From positions 46,729,034 through 46,793,033 of the forward strand of contig OX419762.1 in assembly GCA_948567375.1 (NCBI GenBank): DNA of 64,000 nt, written 5' to 3'. Under the pieces are notes generated by a model that was not told the origin of the DNA, searched no databases, and saw only the letters and a list, made by a program, of their open reading frames with translations. The stretch's first letter is position 1, and the number at the start of each line of letters is the position of its first letter. The DNA is from Lunularia cruciata. Lineage: Eukaryota > Streptophyta > Marchantiopsida > Lunulariales > Lunulariaceae. A program made the position numbers and the translations under genes. This document shows positions 43,491-55,300 of the stretch, piece after piece.

Positions 43491-46159
43491 TGTGACAACC
43501 TAACAAATATTACTTTTGCGGTAATCAGATAAATAAAGTTTGTTCCTATAGAGATACTGATCAGAATTGGTCAAACACAAAGTAAAGTAACCAAATTAGT
43601 TCTTCTTGGGTTCTTTTCAATCTCTCACGTAGAAACTACATCCAAAAGAGAGTAACAAGCATTGACTCATAATCTCGTCATAACAATTTGTCACCCATAA
43701 TCACAACTCCATCAAATCTTTCCAAGCAATCTTGATTGTGATGATTCAGTCTCTCTTGAAAATGGCACTTCATTGCAAAACGACTTGGCCTCTGAATTTT
43801 GTTCCACCCCTCCACTAAAGACACAACTTCCTCAATCAAAATTGTTTCACATCAACACTGTGCTGCACTCACAGATTGCACTTCACTCAAGATCAAACAC
43901 ACAGAATGAAGATCAAAGTTGTGGAACCCAACATCCAACAAACACACTGACTTGTACTTCAAAATTCTCCAAACACTCACAAACATATATGCATCATTGA
44001 TACTTGAAATTAAGCTCAAGCGACGAGCACTAAAATCAGCACTTTGCTTTATCTATTCTCATAAATAATGAGCATTGAACAACATAACACTACGAATGTC
44101 TCCTTTAAATAGTGAAGCAATCAACAATTGCTAACAACTATACTACTCCAATACAACTTTTCCTACTTGCAAATCCAAAATGACAAGGCACCTCTTCATA
44201 TCTACCTCTTCAAATCTCAAAACTGTTACTAATCCGATCCAATGTCTACATCAACTTTGGCTTCCAAACCCGATGTTCCTTCAAGGATTTCCCCATCTTC
44301 AGGTCTACTTAATTCTACTCCTAACTCTTCTATTTCTACAATGTCTTCACTACAAACTACAATTGCACTAGTGGGTACCTTATCTAATTCTTTATCTTCC
44401 ACTCTACTCTTCTCTAATATCTCATAGCATAACTTTGAAAACACCTCCACTCCTACCTCTGCTACTTTGGGTCTTCTAACTTCTTGTACTTCATTAAAAA
44501 ATTTATCTAACTCCGTCCTAACAAGATCCAATCTAAGACACACATTGTTTCTTGCTTCTACCATTATTTTATTTACTTGTTCTCATAGACAAATTAATAA
44601 ATTGTTTAACTCCATGTCCTTTGCCTTTCTCTTGCGTGTCTCCTAAACCAAAAACTTCAACTCGTGCAATTTGGCTTCTTCCAATTTTCCTTCAGCATCA
44701 CCTTGATCTCATTTACCACCCCGGCTACATCATCAGCTTCTCCTATGATCTTGAGCTTCTCATTCTTTCTTTCTTCCTCTAACTCATTGCAATATATCTG
44801 GAGCTCATCCTCAAATTCAACCTTCATCACCTCCTTGTACGATTTATTCACAATAATTTGCTCTTCTGCCACCCTCAACAATCCTCACAATCAATCTTCA
44901 TCTCTACCACGCTTTACTAACTCCCACTACCAGGCTTGATCTTTCTCAACAGTGTTCTTCTTGAGACTCTCTAACTCCTGCTCCATTACTGCTACACCCA
45001 CCTTCAAGTGTATTAACTCTACTCGTGCATCAGCAAGTTCTCCCTTCAGCAATGCAACCAACGTTGGCACTCCTTGCAAAACTTCACCAAATCTTCTCTC
45101 ATTACTTCAAAGTGCTTACTCCAAAGAATCTCCTCCACCCAAAGTTCTTCAACTTCCATCTCTACTCTTGTTAGCTTACTTCTCAACAACAAGGTTCCCG
45201 CACTCCAACTCTCTACTACTGCAAACTTCTCATGCACATCAAGGCTAGCACTCACCATTTCTACTTTTTTTTGCTATAGGAATGCCAATAGTGGACACAC
45301 GATTTTTGACAAATACTCCACTCCGTTGCACTTCTTGTCATTGGCTCAGCCTTTGTCTTCCTCTTCAGGCAACACTCCTTCTTGTGCCTTACTCCAAAGT
45401 TGCAATCTTTGTACTTTCAAGGTTTCTCCATCTGAGCTCTCCTCCTCTTCCGTGGTGACTTTACTGGGCACCACCTTGACTGCGTAAACACTATTCTTCT
45501 CCTTGGCAGTTTTTGGACATGCCAAAACTCCTTCTTCCTCCTTCTTCTCACACCCCCATTCAATTGTAGAGACTTTTGGACTCGACTTCCTTGTATCCAC
45601 CATATGTCTTTGGGTTTGTTGAACCTACGCCTTGCCTTCACTACCACTACTTGATTCTTCACTTTTTAGGGTGAACTCTTCTTCTCCTCCCAATGCGTAT
45701 CCTTTTGACCCGGTTTCTCCTTTGGACTCCTCTTTGTCTTCCGGAGTCAATTCCTTCATTTCACCACCATTGCCTTTAGGTTAAGCTTCTGCACCTTCTA
45801 CGGCTGAATTGTCACAAGGCGACTTTTAGGCTTAGTTCTCTTTCTTGTCCTTGGGATGTCAATTGCTACAATTTTCTCCTTCCCACTTTTCTTGTAGTAC
45901 TCATCCTCATCTTGCTCTCTCTCCAAATAATATCATTCATCCGCATTCACCTCTTTCCATAGATCCGGATGAAAGTGCAATTGCATGTGGTTTCTTTCCT
46001 CCAAAGTCAGTAAGTTCAGCCCAAAATAGAAATGAGTTGCAAAGAGCACAAAGTAATGTGGTGGCATATCCATTCTCCAACCCAAAATCATCTGCCCCAC
46101 TCGTTGATGTAGACATTTTGCACAATCTACTGCTTCTCCTGCAACAATTTTGTGAAAGA

Positions 46160-49100
46160 TGTGGTACCCACATTTTTGTTTTTTTTCTCAATTTTGAAGA
46201 AGTGTACAGAGAAGTCAAATTGCGCCTATATGGCCAAAGAAGGCAAAGAAAAAGTGTCCTTGGGATGTAACCCGAGGTAATGTGACTTTGGGTCATAAGG
46301 CGAGGTACTCAAAATTGCCCTATCAACATACAACCCAAAGTAAGGAGTCTTCATTGAGGGGGTGCTCAACCCAAGGCAAGGACAATGTAACAACTTTCCT
46401 TTGGGGTGAGACATTCAAGAAGGTAGCGTTCAAAAATGGCGGTCATACGCGTGAAGGACACTTGATAGTGACAGGAGCATGCAAGAGGTGTGATTCCTTG
46501 GTAGAAACTCAAATTTAAGAAAGACGGAGAAGGCACAACTCTATAAAAATTGGGCTAAAGATGAAGCGATGACAAGCAATTTCCCATTGCCGCTAAGAAG
46601 TCGTCTTGTAGGAGATCATGGGAAGGGAAGTATAGTCAAAGACGCGTTGGTGTATCAAGAGGACGTCAAGGGAGTTAAGTCAAGAATCAATTGGAAGAAT
46701 AGTGCCCAGCCCAAAGTGGAAGTGAGAAAGATGGGAGGTGGGAAGAAGAACTCCAAATTCACAATGAGAAATCATGCGATTTGGAGGTTAGATGTGATTG
46801 CAACAATTGAAGTCTTGAGTAGGCTTTGGATAACATTCTTGGCATGGAACTAGAATGTTAGCTTTCTAGGTTTTATGACTTAGATCATTGAGAGTAGGTG
46901 TCTCGATGGTCCTAAGGAAGAAGGGAAGAGAGGAAATCCGGCTTGATGGACAGAGTTGGATTGGAGGTTAGTACTTGGGAGAGAAGCAGGCTCAAAGCCT
47001 CGTGCCACGTTCTTGGGGAAGGAGGAAGTAGCCAAAGAAACCCAAGAAATGAGAGATGCCTTCTCTTTGAAGCGCACAAAGAATGGCTACAAAGTGGAGA
47101 GCTGTAAGGATCCTATCAAGAGAGGGATCGTGAGTGCTCTAATGGCAATCTTGAAGCCGGAGAGAACAACTTATGTGATGAAGCACCAAGCGGTGTTCTT
47201 CCATAAGATGTTTGCAAGAGAGCCAATTAACTAGGCAAAGTGTCTTCATGGGAGGACAAGACAGATGGTGTGGAATTTGTGGGACAAGTCGCCTCCACAC
47301 TACATTGTGTTGTTTGCAGCCCATTTCTATCTAGGGCTGAACTTGCTCAATGCGGCAAAGCAAAATAGGATGGTGTCTTATTTCTATCCCAATTTAAAAA
47401 GAGATGTCGATGTGGAGGAGCAGCAATACATTCTTCAGATCAAGAGCAATGATGAGTACTACACGCAAACGGGGCAGAGTGTGCAATTGGAAGTGAGCAC
47501 TCCAAAGTCAAAGAAGAGGAGTCGACAAGGAGAAGAAGAAATAGAGAGAGCAAGACCTTGGAAGGCTAGAAGAGTAAACCTGAGGAAAGAGCTAGTGGTA
47601 ATCGTGCGTCGGAAGAAGACTCGGAAGGAGAAGCTGAGTGCAAGTCTGAAGACTCATAGAGGGAGGAAGAACCCAAGTTCACACTACAGAGTGGAGACAC
47701 AAGTAGTCACAGTGACGATGGAGTGGAGATGAAATTGGTACCCAACGAAGAGGAGGTCAAGATGGAGACGGAGGAGAAAGGTAAATCAAAACTGGAAGAC
47801 AAAGTTCTAGAGGAGGAGGAGAAAAGAGTTACAATTCAAAGGGAAGTTCATTCTAGATGTAAGGCAAAGTGTGGAGCAGGGCCAAGTAAGGTAAGAGAAG
47901 AGGAGGATGGAAGTTTGGGGAGTGAAGAATCTATTCTTATAAGGCGACTGCAGCTTAGAAGGCAAGTGTCAAGTGAGGAAGAGGTGAAGAAGGAGATAAG
48001 TCCTTGAGTCAAAATAAATGCAAGTGAAGGAGTAGAGTATTTGCGGGAGGTTGTGTGCCCATTGTTGGTGAAGTTATAGCACAAGAAGAAGGAGATGCAG
48101 TCAAATTGTTCAAAGGTGAAGATTGTATTGCATGTGTTAGCTCAATTAAAAGAAGAGAACTCAGAGTTAAAGAAGATTATAATCCGGGGTGAGGAGGAAA
48201 AGGAAGTAATACAAGTAGATGCAGTAGTACAGAATCAAGTGATCGAGAACTTGAAGAGAGAAGCAAGGAATAGAGAGGAACTCATAGAGCAAAGTGACAT
48301 AGTACAAGAAAGGCAAGTAGTTGAGTATAAAATCTTGAAGCAGCAGTTTGCTGATTTGAGATTAGAAATTATCCATGTTATGGCAAGAGTAGCAAAGAAA
48401 GAGCAAGAGCTCGATAGAGTGATGGAGAGTGTAGAAGAGAAGAAGTAGCTCTAGCAAAGGGAGTTGACAATGAGATATAGAGAGGAAGAAAGGTTGAGAG
48501 AGTTACTTTGCAATCAAGAGGAGAAGATTGTGCAAAAGGAGAAGGAGAAGGAGAAGGAAACTATGAAAGCCAAGTTCGAAGCAGAATTGGCAATGTACAA
48601 AGAAGATTGGCTTGCAGATCGAGAACGGGAAAGAAGAATGAGATTGGAGCCATTGAAGGAGATTGTGATCAAGATGAATGCAATGTTGAGTACAGAAGCC
48701 AGCGTGCGGATTAAAGAAATGAGACTGCACGAGTTGAAGTTGTTGGTGCAAGAGAAGAGGAGGAGAAATGCAAAGGATAAATATTTGAACACATTTTTTA
48801 TCAATCTCAGGACTCGTGTAGATAGAAAGATATTGGAAGTAGAAGACAATATCACAATTAGATTAGACTTAGTGAAATTAGAGATAGATAAACTTTGGAA
48901 GGATGTAAGAGCAAAACCCAAAGTAGATAACATAGGAGTGCAAATTTCTTCGGAGTTACCATCGGAGATGTTAAAGAAGAGTGGATCAAGAGATAGAGAT
49001 TTAGAAGGATTACCTGTGATAGAAATTGTAGATCAGGAAGAAGAAGTAGTAGAATTGGTAGAAGATTTAGTAATTGTGAAACCCAAGGATAGAGTAGTAG

Positions 49101-49951
49101 AGAGTGAAGTTTCTTTGGGATTGAAAGCCAAAGAAGAAGTAGACATCAGATCGGATTAGTAACAAATTTGAGATTTGAAGAGGTAGATGTGAAGATGTGC
49201 ATTGTCATTTTGGATCTGCAAGTTTGTAAAGTTGTTAAGAAACGGTATAGTTGTTAGAATTGTCATTTGCTTCACTATTTAAGAGCAACATTTGCAGTCA
49301 TATGTTGTTCAGTGCTCATTATTTCTAAGAATAGATAAAGCAAAGTGTTGTGAAGTAGTGCTCGTCGCTTGATGTTAATTTTGAGTATCAACGTTGTGAT
49401 TGTGTTTGTGAGTGTGTGGAGAAATTGAAAGTGCAAATCAGTGTGTTTGTTGAATGTTGGATTCTGCAGCCTTGATCTTCATTCTGTGTGTTTGATCCTG
49501 AGTGAAGTGCAATTGGAGCAATGCCTTGATAGATCTGAGAGGAATTGTAGTGTTGGTAGTATTCTGCATTTGTGAGTGTAGCACAAAGTTGATGTGAAGC
49601 AATTTCAATCGAGGAAGTTGTGCCTTTAGTGGAGGGGTAGAACACAATTCTGAGGCAAAGTAGTTTTGCAATGAAGTGCCATTTTTGGGAGAGCCTGAAT
49701 CATCACAATCAAGATTGTTTGGAAAGATTTGATGGAGTTGTGATTAAAGAGTGTTAATTCGTGACAAGATTGTGAATCAGTGCTTGTTACTCTCTTTTGG
49801 GTGTAGTTTCTACCTTAGAGACTAAAGAAGAACTCAAGAAGAACTAAATTGTTACTTTGCTTTGTATTTGGACATTTTTGACCAATATCTTTGCGGGAAC
49901 AAACTTTACTTACCCGATTACCACAAAAGTGATATTTGTCAGGTTGTCACA
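46160..49951 (+). mobile_element. Family D element 2 (innermost, 3792 bp, uninterrupted)
   Basis: It begins TGTGGTACCCACATTT and ends GGTTGTCACA, with identical AAAGA flanks (46155-46159 and 49952-49956). Being innermost, it is the last of the three to have inserted. It has no terminal direct repeat of its own, no RT and no integrase. Its single long coding region fills most of the unit. Confidence 0.9.
46569..49159 (+). pseudogene. Family D protein, copy 2 (longest reading frames)
   Basis: About 860 codons with a few stops (near 46851, 46946, 47232) and shifts (near 47730 and 48010). The N-terminal region of about 250 residues looks globular (HAIWRLDVIATIEVL, WRLVLGREAG, YKVESCKDPIKRGIVSAL, TYVMKHQAVFFHKMF, PPHYIVLFAAHFYLGLNLL). 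A Lys/Glu-rich linker with many KKS/RRK clusters follows. The C-terminal 350 residues (48095-49159) are a near-continuous coiled coil: LAQLKEENSELKKII, then EEKIVQKEKEKEKE and RVDRKILEVEDNITIRLDLV. No enzyme motif is visible. Coiled-coil plus basic linker could fit a structural gag-like role, but that is speculation. Confidence 0.6.
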
Positions 49952-52639
49952 AAAGAACACTGCCTGTTGCATTGTAACATAGGTAATTTTCTCCGGCTTG
50001 AACGTTGCTATCATTGTGCTTACAATCCCTCTTTGCTCGGGGTCTCTATAACTATCCACCTCATACTCATTCTTGGTGCAAGGTCGATTGAACGGGTTCT
50101 TCACCTCGGTAGTCTCTTCTAAAGCATCACACTTCCTATAGAAGGTGGTACTTCCTACCTCTCTTTCTTCTCTCCCCAGGACTATTCTCCAATCCAACTC
50201 AATCCATTGAGCCAGATTTCCTCTCTTCCCCTCATGCTTTGGCCCATCCTTGCAATTACTTACTGCAATTTCTACCATGAAACCTTGAAAACTGAATTTC
50301 CGGTTCCAAGCCAAGAAGGTGATATGAAGCCTCACTAAGACCTTGATCCATGCCTCTACATCTAATCTATGCATTGCAAGTCCTCTCACTGCACAGTGGT
50401 TACTCACTTTTGGGGCCATTGTGTGTTTCCTCACCCTCTTCTTGTGGAAGATCGTTCCTGAGATCCTAACCCACTTGTCTTCTTGCAGATTTGCAATTTA
50501 CATTACTTTGGATCGACTCTGAATAGGTATAGGATAGCGTTTGGAAATTGTGTTGCTTCCTCACAAAAGTCTTGATTTTATAGTCTCGTGCTGATTGGTC
50601 ATCTTTAGTTGTTTCTCCGCTCTATTAACCAATTTTGTGAGGTTGTTTCCTATCACTATCAAGAACTTCTTGATCTCGAGGTTGTTACTTTCTTCCCGCA
50701 TACTTTCTTGATTGGCCAACTCCTAAGAAGTTTGTTATAGGTTCTTCAGATCAGGCTACACCGCCCAATATGAAGTCCCTTTCTTTGTCTTTCTTTGTCT
50801 TTTGTCTTGTCCATCTTGGGTCCTTTGGTCTTGACCCAAAATCAACTTTGGGTTTGGCTCAAACACACGCTTCTTCTTATTTCTTTCCCGTTTAGCCCTC
50901 CTTTGACTTTACTAACGTACTTCTTCTTCAAAATTTCCTATAAACTATCCAAAACCAAAAAATGTGGGTACCACAGAGATGCAGCGTCAAGCCGAAGACT
51001 TGAAGGAGCAAATAAGGTTGTTGACAAAGATGAAAGAGGAAGTCATTGAAGCTCGCATCAAAAGTATTCATGTGAAGGTGATGGCAAAAGTGATGGAGTA
51101 GGAGTTAGAGAGCCTAAAGAAGAGTGCAGTAGTAAAAGATCAAGCATGGTAGAGAGAGTTCTTGATCTGACATCAAGAGGAGAAAAGATTGAGAGACTTT
51201 GTAAGAAGTGTTGAGCTACAGAGTTCTCAGTTTGCGGAGGAGAAGAAGATTCCTACTGTTAAGTACAAAGACAAATTGAAGATGTACCAAGAAGAGTTGA
51301 AGGTAGAGCAATCTCAGAGCTATGCATCAGAATGAGTAGGAGAAGTTGTTGGGAGACTATAGGCCATGCTGAGCACGGAGGCTAAAGGAAGGTTGGAGGA
51401 AGCAAGACTGCACAAATTGAAATTGCTTGTGTAGGAAACTCAGAAGAGGAGAGCAAAGGATGTAGATATGACCACTCTTCTAATTTGTTTAAGAGAGAGA
51501 GTAGATAAGAAGATGTTGGAAGTAGGAGATAATGTAAGTATCAGATTAGATTTAGTGAATTTAGAGTTAGAAAGAATTAGGAGTAGTGTGGCAGAGGAGA
51601 AGAAGTCAGAAGTGGTAGAAGTAGGAGTACAAGTGTCTTCGGAGTTGTTCTCTAAGACATTAAAGAAGAGTGGGTTGGGAGATAAAGAGTTAGAAAGGTT
51701 ACCCATGACCTTAATTGTAATTCATAGTGAAGAAGTAGTAGAAATAGTGAAGGACTTAGTATAATTAGATAGATCCAAAGAAGGAGAAGTGGTAGGAAGA
51801 TCATCGGGTTTGGAAGCCAAAGAAGAAGTAGACATTGGATTGGAGTAGTAATAGTTTTGAGATATGAAGAGGCAAATATGAAGAGGTGCACTATCATTTC
51901 AGATTTGCAGGTTGGTAGAGTTGTTGTAGAAGAGTATTTTTTTTAGCAATTATCAATTGCTCTATTATTTAAAGGTGATATTCACAGTACGTTGTTTTTC
52001 AATTTTTGAAGATAGATAAAGTGAAGTGCTGATTTCAATGCTCGTCACTTGAGCTTAATTCCAAGTATCAATTGTGTTTGCAATTGTGAGTGTGTGGAGA
52101 ATTTTAAAGTGCAAGTGAGTGTCTTTGTTGGATGTTAGATTCCGTAGCCTTGATCTTCATTTTGTGTGTTTGATCCTGAGTGAAGTGCAATCAGAGCAAT
52201 GCCTTGAAAGATCTGAGAGGAATTGTAGTGTTAGTAGTATTCTGCAATTGTGAGTGCAACACTGTATTGATGTGAAGCAATTTTTATCAAGGAAGTTGTG
52301 CCTTCAATGGAGAGGTGGAACTTAATTTTGAGGCAAAGTCATTTTGCAATGAAGTGTTGTCTTTGGAGGAATCTGAATCATCACAATCAAGATTTGTTTG
52401 GACAGAATTTGTTATGTTGTGATTATGAGTGTGTGAATTAGTGACAAGTTGTCAAGATTGAGTGATTGTTACTTTCTTCTAGGTGTAGTTGATACTTGAG
52501 AGATTAAAGATGAACCCAAGAAGAACTAAGATTGTTATTTTACTTCGTATTTGACCAATTCTGAATTGTATCTTTGTGAAAACAAACTTTACTTACTTGA
52601 TTACCGCAAAAGTGATATTTGTTAGGTTGTCACAATGGT

Positions 52640-52822
52640 ACTATGGACCCAAGCTTGGCACTTGTACGTGTAGGCTTGCGGTGTATGTTATGCAGTTCTT
52701 TTGGTGGAATTGCCACTATGTTAGTGTGTGATAGTTGTTCAAGAGGATGGCATATGGTATGCATGACTCCTTCCCTCATGATGGTTCCTCAAGGATAGTG
52801 GTTATGTCCTAGATGTACTTGA
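52640..52822 (+). pseudogene. Family B PHD finger, best-preserved copy
   Basis: It resumes the family B unit after the family D nest. All eight zinc ligands are present in one frame: RCMLC, LVCDSCSRGWHMVC, then WLCPRC, followed by Thr and TGA (52820-52822). One internal stop (TAG in place of the Gln codon CAG/CAA before WLCPRC) breaks it. The first ligand starts at 52682. The PHD finger sits immediately after the integrase C-terminal linker. Confidence 0.8.
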
Positions 52823-52992
52823 TCTATAGCTAGTTCATCCTTTATATGATATAGATTGCAGACAAGTGACTAACAATGCGGCCCGATAGCACCCGGCCTC
52901 TTGATCTTTTGCCCACCATCGGGTTTACCATATACTTGGAGTAGATGGCTATCTGGAGTTAGAGAGACCAAACCATCAATTAGGGGGGCGAT

Positions 52993-53538
52993 TGTGTGAC
53001 TTTAGAGTCCATGTATGACTTATGTGTGAGTTGTGCTTGTTTAGTGTGTGATGTTGACAGCGATGTATGTTGTGTAATGATGTTTATACATATGACAACT
53101 ATCATGCCATTTGTAGCATCGCACTTAGATTGTTTGGGCTCTGGAGTAGTAGTGTTGATAGTTAGGAGTATTTTGGTAGTTACTCATAGACTACTTGTTG
53201 ACGGTCAGATTTAGTGTTTGGGGTACTCATTACATGGTGGGGCCCATCATCACTTAGCACCATTTGCACCGTCGGATGTGCTATCAGTGGGACCATTAGG
53301 GTTAGAGACTAGGGGGATACTTTTGAAGTGCAGCTCCATAGAGCTCACTTCTCTAATGTTGAGCCTTCGAGTTCTTGGCTATGGTGGACAAAGGCCAACA
53401 AGCGTCACTTGTATTCTCTTAGCTAGAGTGGATGTGGCTTGATTGTAAATAGTGCCTAATTGTTTGCAAATTATTGAATGACAGATCAAGTACTGATCTG
53501 ATTGAGTGTGATTTGAGTTGTGTGAACAAACTGATTAT
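52993..53538 (+). repeat. Family B 3' LTR of the second unit
   Basis: It follows a polypurine tract (TTAGGGGGGCGAT) and starts TGTGTGACTTTAGAG. It matches 33985-34537 in full. A further LTR start follows directly at 53539. Confidence 0.8.
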
Positions 53539-53642
53539 TGTGGCACTTTAGAGTCCATGTATGACTTATGCATGAGTTGTGCTTCTATAGTGTATGATTT
53601 TGACAGCGATGTATGTTGTGTAGCAATGTATATACGCACAAC
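53539..53642 (+). repeat. First ~105 bp of a third family B LTR
   Basis: TGTGGCACTTTAGAG to ACAAC, the same piece as at 3540-3643 and 34538-34642. About 60 bp of unassigned sequence separate it from the copia RT half. Confidence 0.7.
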
Positions 53643-53714
53643 ATTTGGAACATCGGAGTTTTTGGAAATTATAATCTTGTGTGCTTACGTCTTTGGACTG
53701 TAATATGTAAGGTC

Positions 53715-54788
53715 TTAAGCAAGCTCTTAAAGCCTACTATGAGAAACTAGATTCATACTTGAGAGAAAGGTTTCCGTAGAGCATACTCTAACATGAGTGT
53801 CTATTGTAAGGATGATGTATACATTGTTGTATATGTAGATGACTTGCTACTATCTGGAAATAGATCATCTATCAATGAAGTGATAGACTTCTTGTGTTCT
53901 ATCTATGCGGTGACCATCCTTGGTCTTGTGAAACTCATTTTGGAGATCAAGGTGATCGGAGAAAAAAAAGAACAAGTTAGATTTGGATCAATCAGCCACA
54001 ATATGTGAAATTGATACCTGATAAGTATCAAATGACAAAGGTAAAAAATTTCTATACACCGCTTGATCTAGGGTGGAAGCACAACAAAATCATGGAAACA
54101 GCGTAAAAGACTTTGATAAAACCTTTCAATTTCTATATCAAAGTGTTCTTGGTTCTTTGATGTTTATCATTGTCTACACAAGACTTGGTATATGCAAAAT
54201 ATAGTGGGAGCACTTGCCTACACAAGCACATTGGAAAGTTGTGAAGAGAGTGTTCCGATACTTGAAAGGTACTCAAGATGCATTCTTAGAGCAAGGGAAC
54301 ATGCTAGCTCCCACTCTAAAAGCATATAGAGATGCTAGTTCTGGAGATTATATTGATAACAATAGATCAACTAGTGGATATGTGATCATGCTTTGTGGAA
54401 GAGCAATCAATTGGTGTAGTAAATAGCAAACATTTGTTGCACTCTCTACTACTAAGGAAAAATTCATGGCAACCTCAAATACTACTCAACAAGTCATATG
54501 GAACAATAGACTTTTAAAGGAGTTGGGATTTGAATAGACAAATCCCACTAGATTGTATTATGATAACATATGAAGTATAGCACTTAGTAAAAGTACTATA
54601 CATCACCCAAGGACTAAGCACATAGAGATCAAAAGAAAGTTTTAGAAGAGAAAGAAAATATGGTGGAGTTAGCTTACTGTCCTACATATGAAATGATAGC
54701 ATATGTGTTTACAAAAGCACTACCTAAAGATAAACACAAGATATGTATAATGGACAGGAGAATTATCCAAACTCTCATTAAGTGGGAG
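53715..54788 (+). pseudogene. Copia RT C-terminal part and RNase H (broken)
   Basis: GLKQALKAYYEKLDSYLRER, then VYIVVYVDDLLLSGN (intact YVDD, near 53817-53862) in a 71-codon frame. RNase H: HWKVVKRVFRYLKGTQDAFL, SGDYIDNNRSTSGYV, and further on KHIEIKRKF. Stops and shifts between blocks make it non-functional. Confidence 0.8.
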
Positions 54789-55160
54789 TGTTAGATTTAG
54801 TTAATCTCTAGTTCAGATCAATCACTAATTTAGATGGCTCTCATTTAAATAACCTTATTAAGGTAAAGTGGAGTGTAGCCACACTTAGTGCTTAGCAAAG
54901 CACCCTCTAATTCTGCCTATGTGTATATATTTGTGTTCTCCGGGCTTGGATTATTCAGTTCTACTACAAGGGTCATTCCTAGCACCTTGTATACGGTTTT
55001 GGTTATGTTTTGTGTTGCTTACTTTGGAGTGAATTGTTTTATACTATCTCCAAAGGCTATGAGAGAGTCCTTGTGTGTGAATTGGGTATTGGTGCAAGCA
55101 ATCAAGAGTGTTTACTCAGATGAGATTGGGAAAGGAGAGTACTAGATTGTATGATAGATA
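54789..55160 (+). repeat. Copia 3' LTR, followed by a restart of the internal leader
   Basis: It starts TGTTAGATTTAGTTAATC after the polypurine tract. The 3' limit is approximate. Sequence at 55180-55300 (ATGAATGAGGATAGACCTTC, AAAGACAAC) matches the gag leader at 21735-21830, so a second, truncated unit follows the LTR. Confidence 0.65.
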
Positions 55161-55300
55161 CATCATAAGTCATAATGAATGAGGATAGACCTTCAATTTC
55201 ATTAAAAGACAACAAAATTTATTTTCTCAATATAATTGAGAATAAACATTTGGTTTATTATTCAGAGGCTCATACCACACTAGGTTCTCTTTGGATGTAA

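Larger units (their letters stand above)
44229..50434 (-). pseudogene. Family D protein, copy 3 (minus strand, split by element 2)
   Basis: The N-terminal 174-codon frame (50434-49910) carries HRLDVEAWIKVL, ITFLAWN, WRIVLG, FYRKCDALEETTE and ITYVTMQQAVFF. Then the nested element intervenes. The protein resumes at 46154 with KIVAGEAVDCAKCLHQ and PPHYFVLFATHFYFGLNLL, continues through acidic and coiled-coil parts (45662-44657) and ends GLEAKVDVDIGSD at 44229. The exact fit of the two halves across the insertion confirms the nesting. Confidence 0.6.
43491..50975 (-). mobile_element. Family D element 3 (inverted, nested in element 1)
   Basis: The plus strand reads TGTGACAACC at 43491 and GGTACCACA at 50975, the reverse complement of the family D ends. 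Flanks GAGAT (43486-43490 and 50976-50980) are identical. Its own sequence is 43491-46159 plus 49957-50975, about 3.69 kb, split by family D element 2. Confidence 0.9.
41375..52634 (+). mobile_element. Family D element 1 (outermost of three nested copies)
   Basis: It starts TGTGGTATCCACATTT and ends GGTTGTCACA. Flanks ATGGT (41370-41374 and 52635-52639) are identical and restore the family B sequence ATTGATGGTACTATGG. Its own sequence is 41375-43490 plus 50981-52634, about 3770 bp, split by family D element 3. TG...CA ends and a 5-bp duplication are LTR hallmarks, but no second LTR or RT lies between them. It could be a solo giant LTR or a non-autonomous element. Confidence 0.85.
34538..53538 (+). 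mobile_element. Family B element, second unit of the head-to-tail array, split by later insertions
   Basis: Pieces in order: LTR start (34538-34642), methyltransferase motifs VI to X (34643-35983, with a family C solo LTR inside), integrase C-terminal part (40918-41369), PHD finger (52640-52822), polypurine tract and 3' LTR (52993-53538). Family A (35984-38363) and an unidentified block (38364-40917) have replaced RT, RNase H and most of integrase. The family D nest (41375-52634) sits in the linker between integrase and PHD. Gag, protease and methyltransferase motifs I-IV are absent. Confidence 0.7.
53701..55160 (+). mobile_element. Ty1/copia element, 3' half
   Basis: It carries the second part of RT, RNase H, a polypurine tract (AGTGGGAG) and the 3' LTR. 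RT resumes with GLKQALKAYYEKLD, directly following in family order the block left at 24359. A short copy of the gag leader follows the LTR at 55180-55300. Confidence 0.8.

Noticed and set aside
42025-43498. Several minus-strand frames of 60-117 codons
   Set aside because: They are shadows of the family D coding region on the plus strand, which is the strand conserved between copies.
45845-46296. Frames on both strands with Cys and His residues
   Set aside because: The plus-strand frame is antisense to family D copy 3 and crosses the insertion point of copy 2 at 46160.
41375-52634. Family D as a DNA transposon with terminal inverted repeats
   Set aside because: Only TGTG/CACA and a few further bases are inverted, no transposase motif is visible, and the 5-bp duplication with TG...CA ends fits an LTR better.
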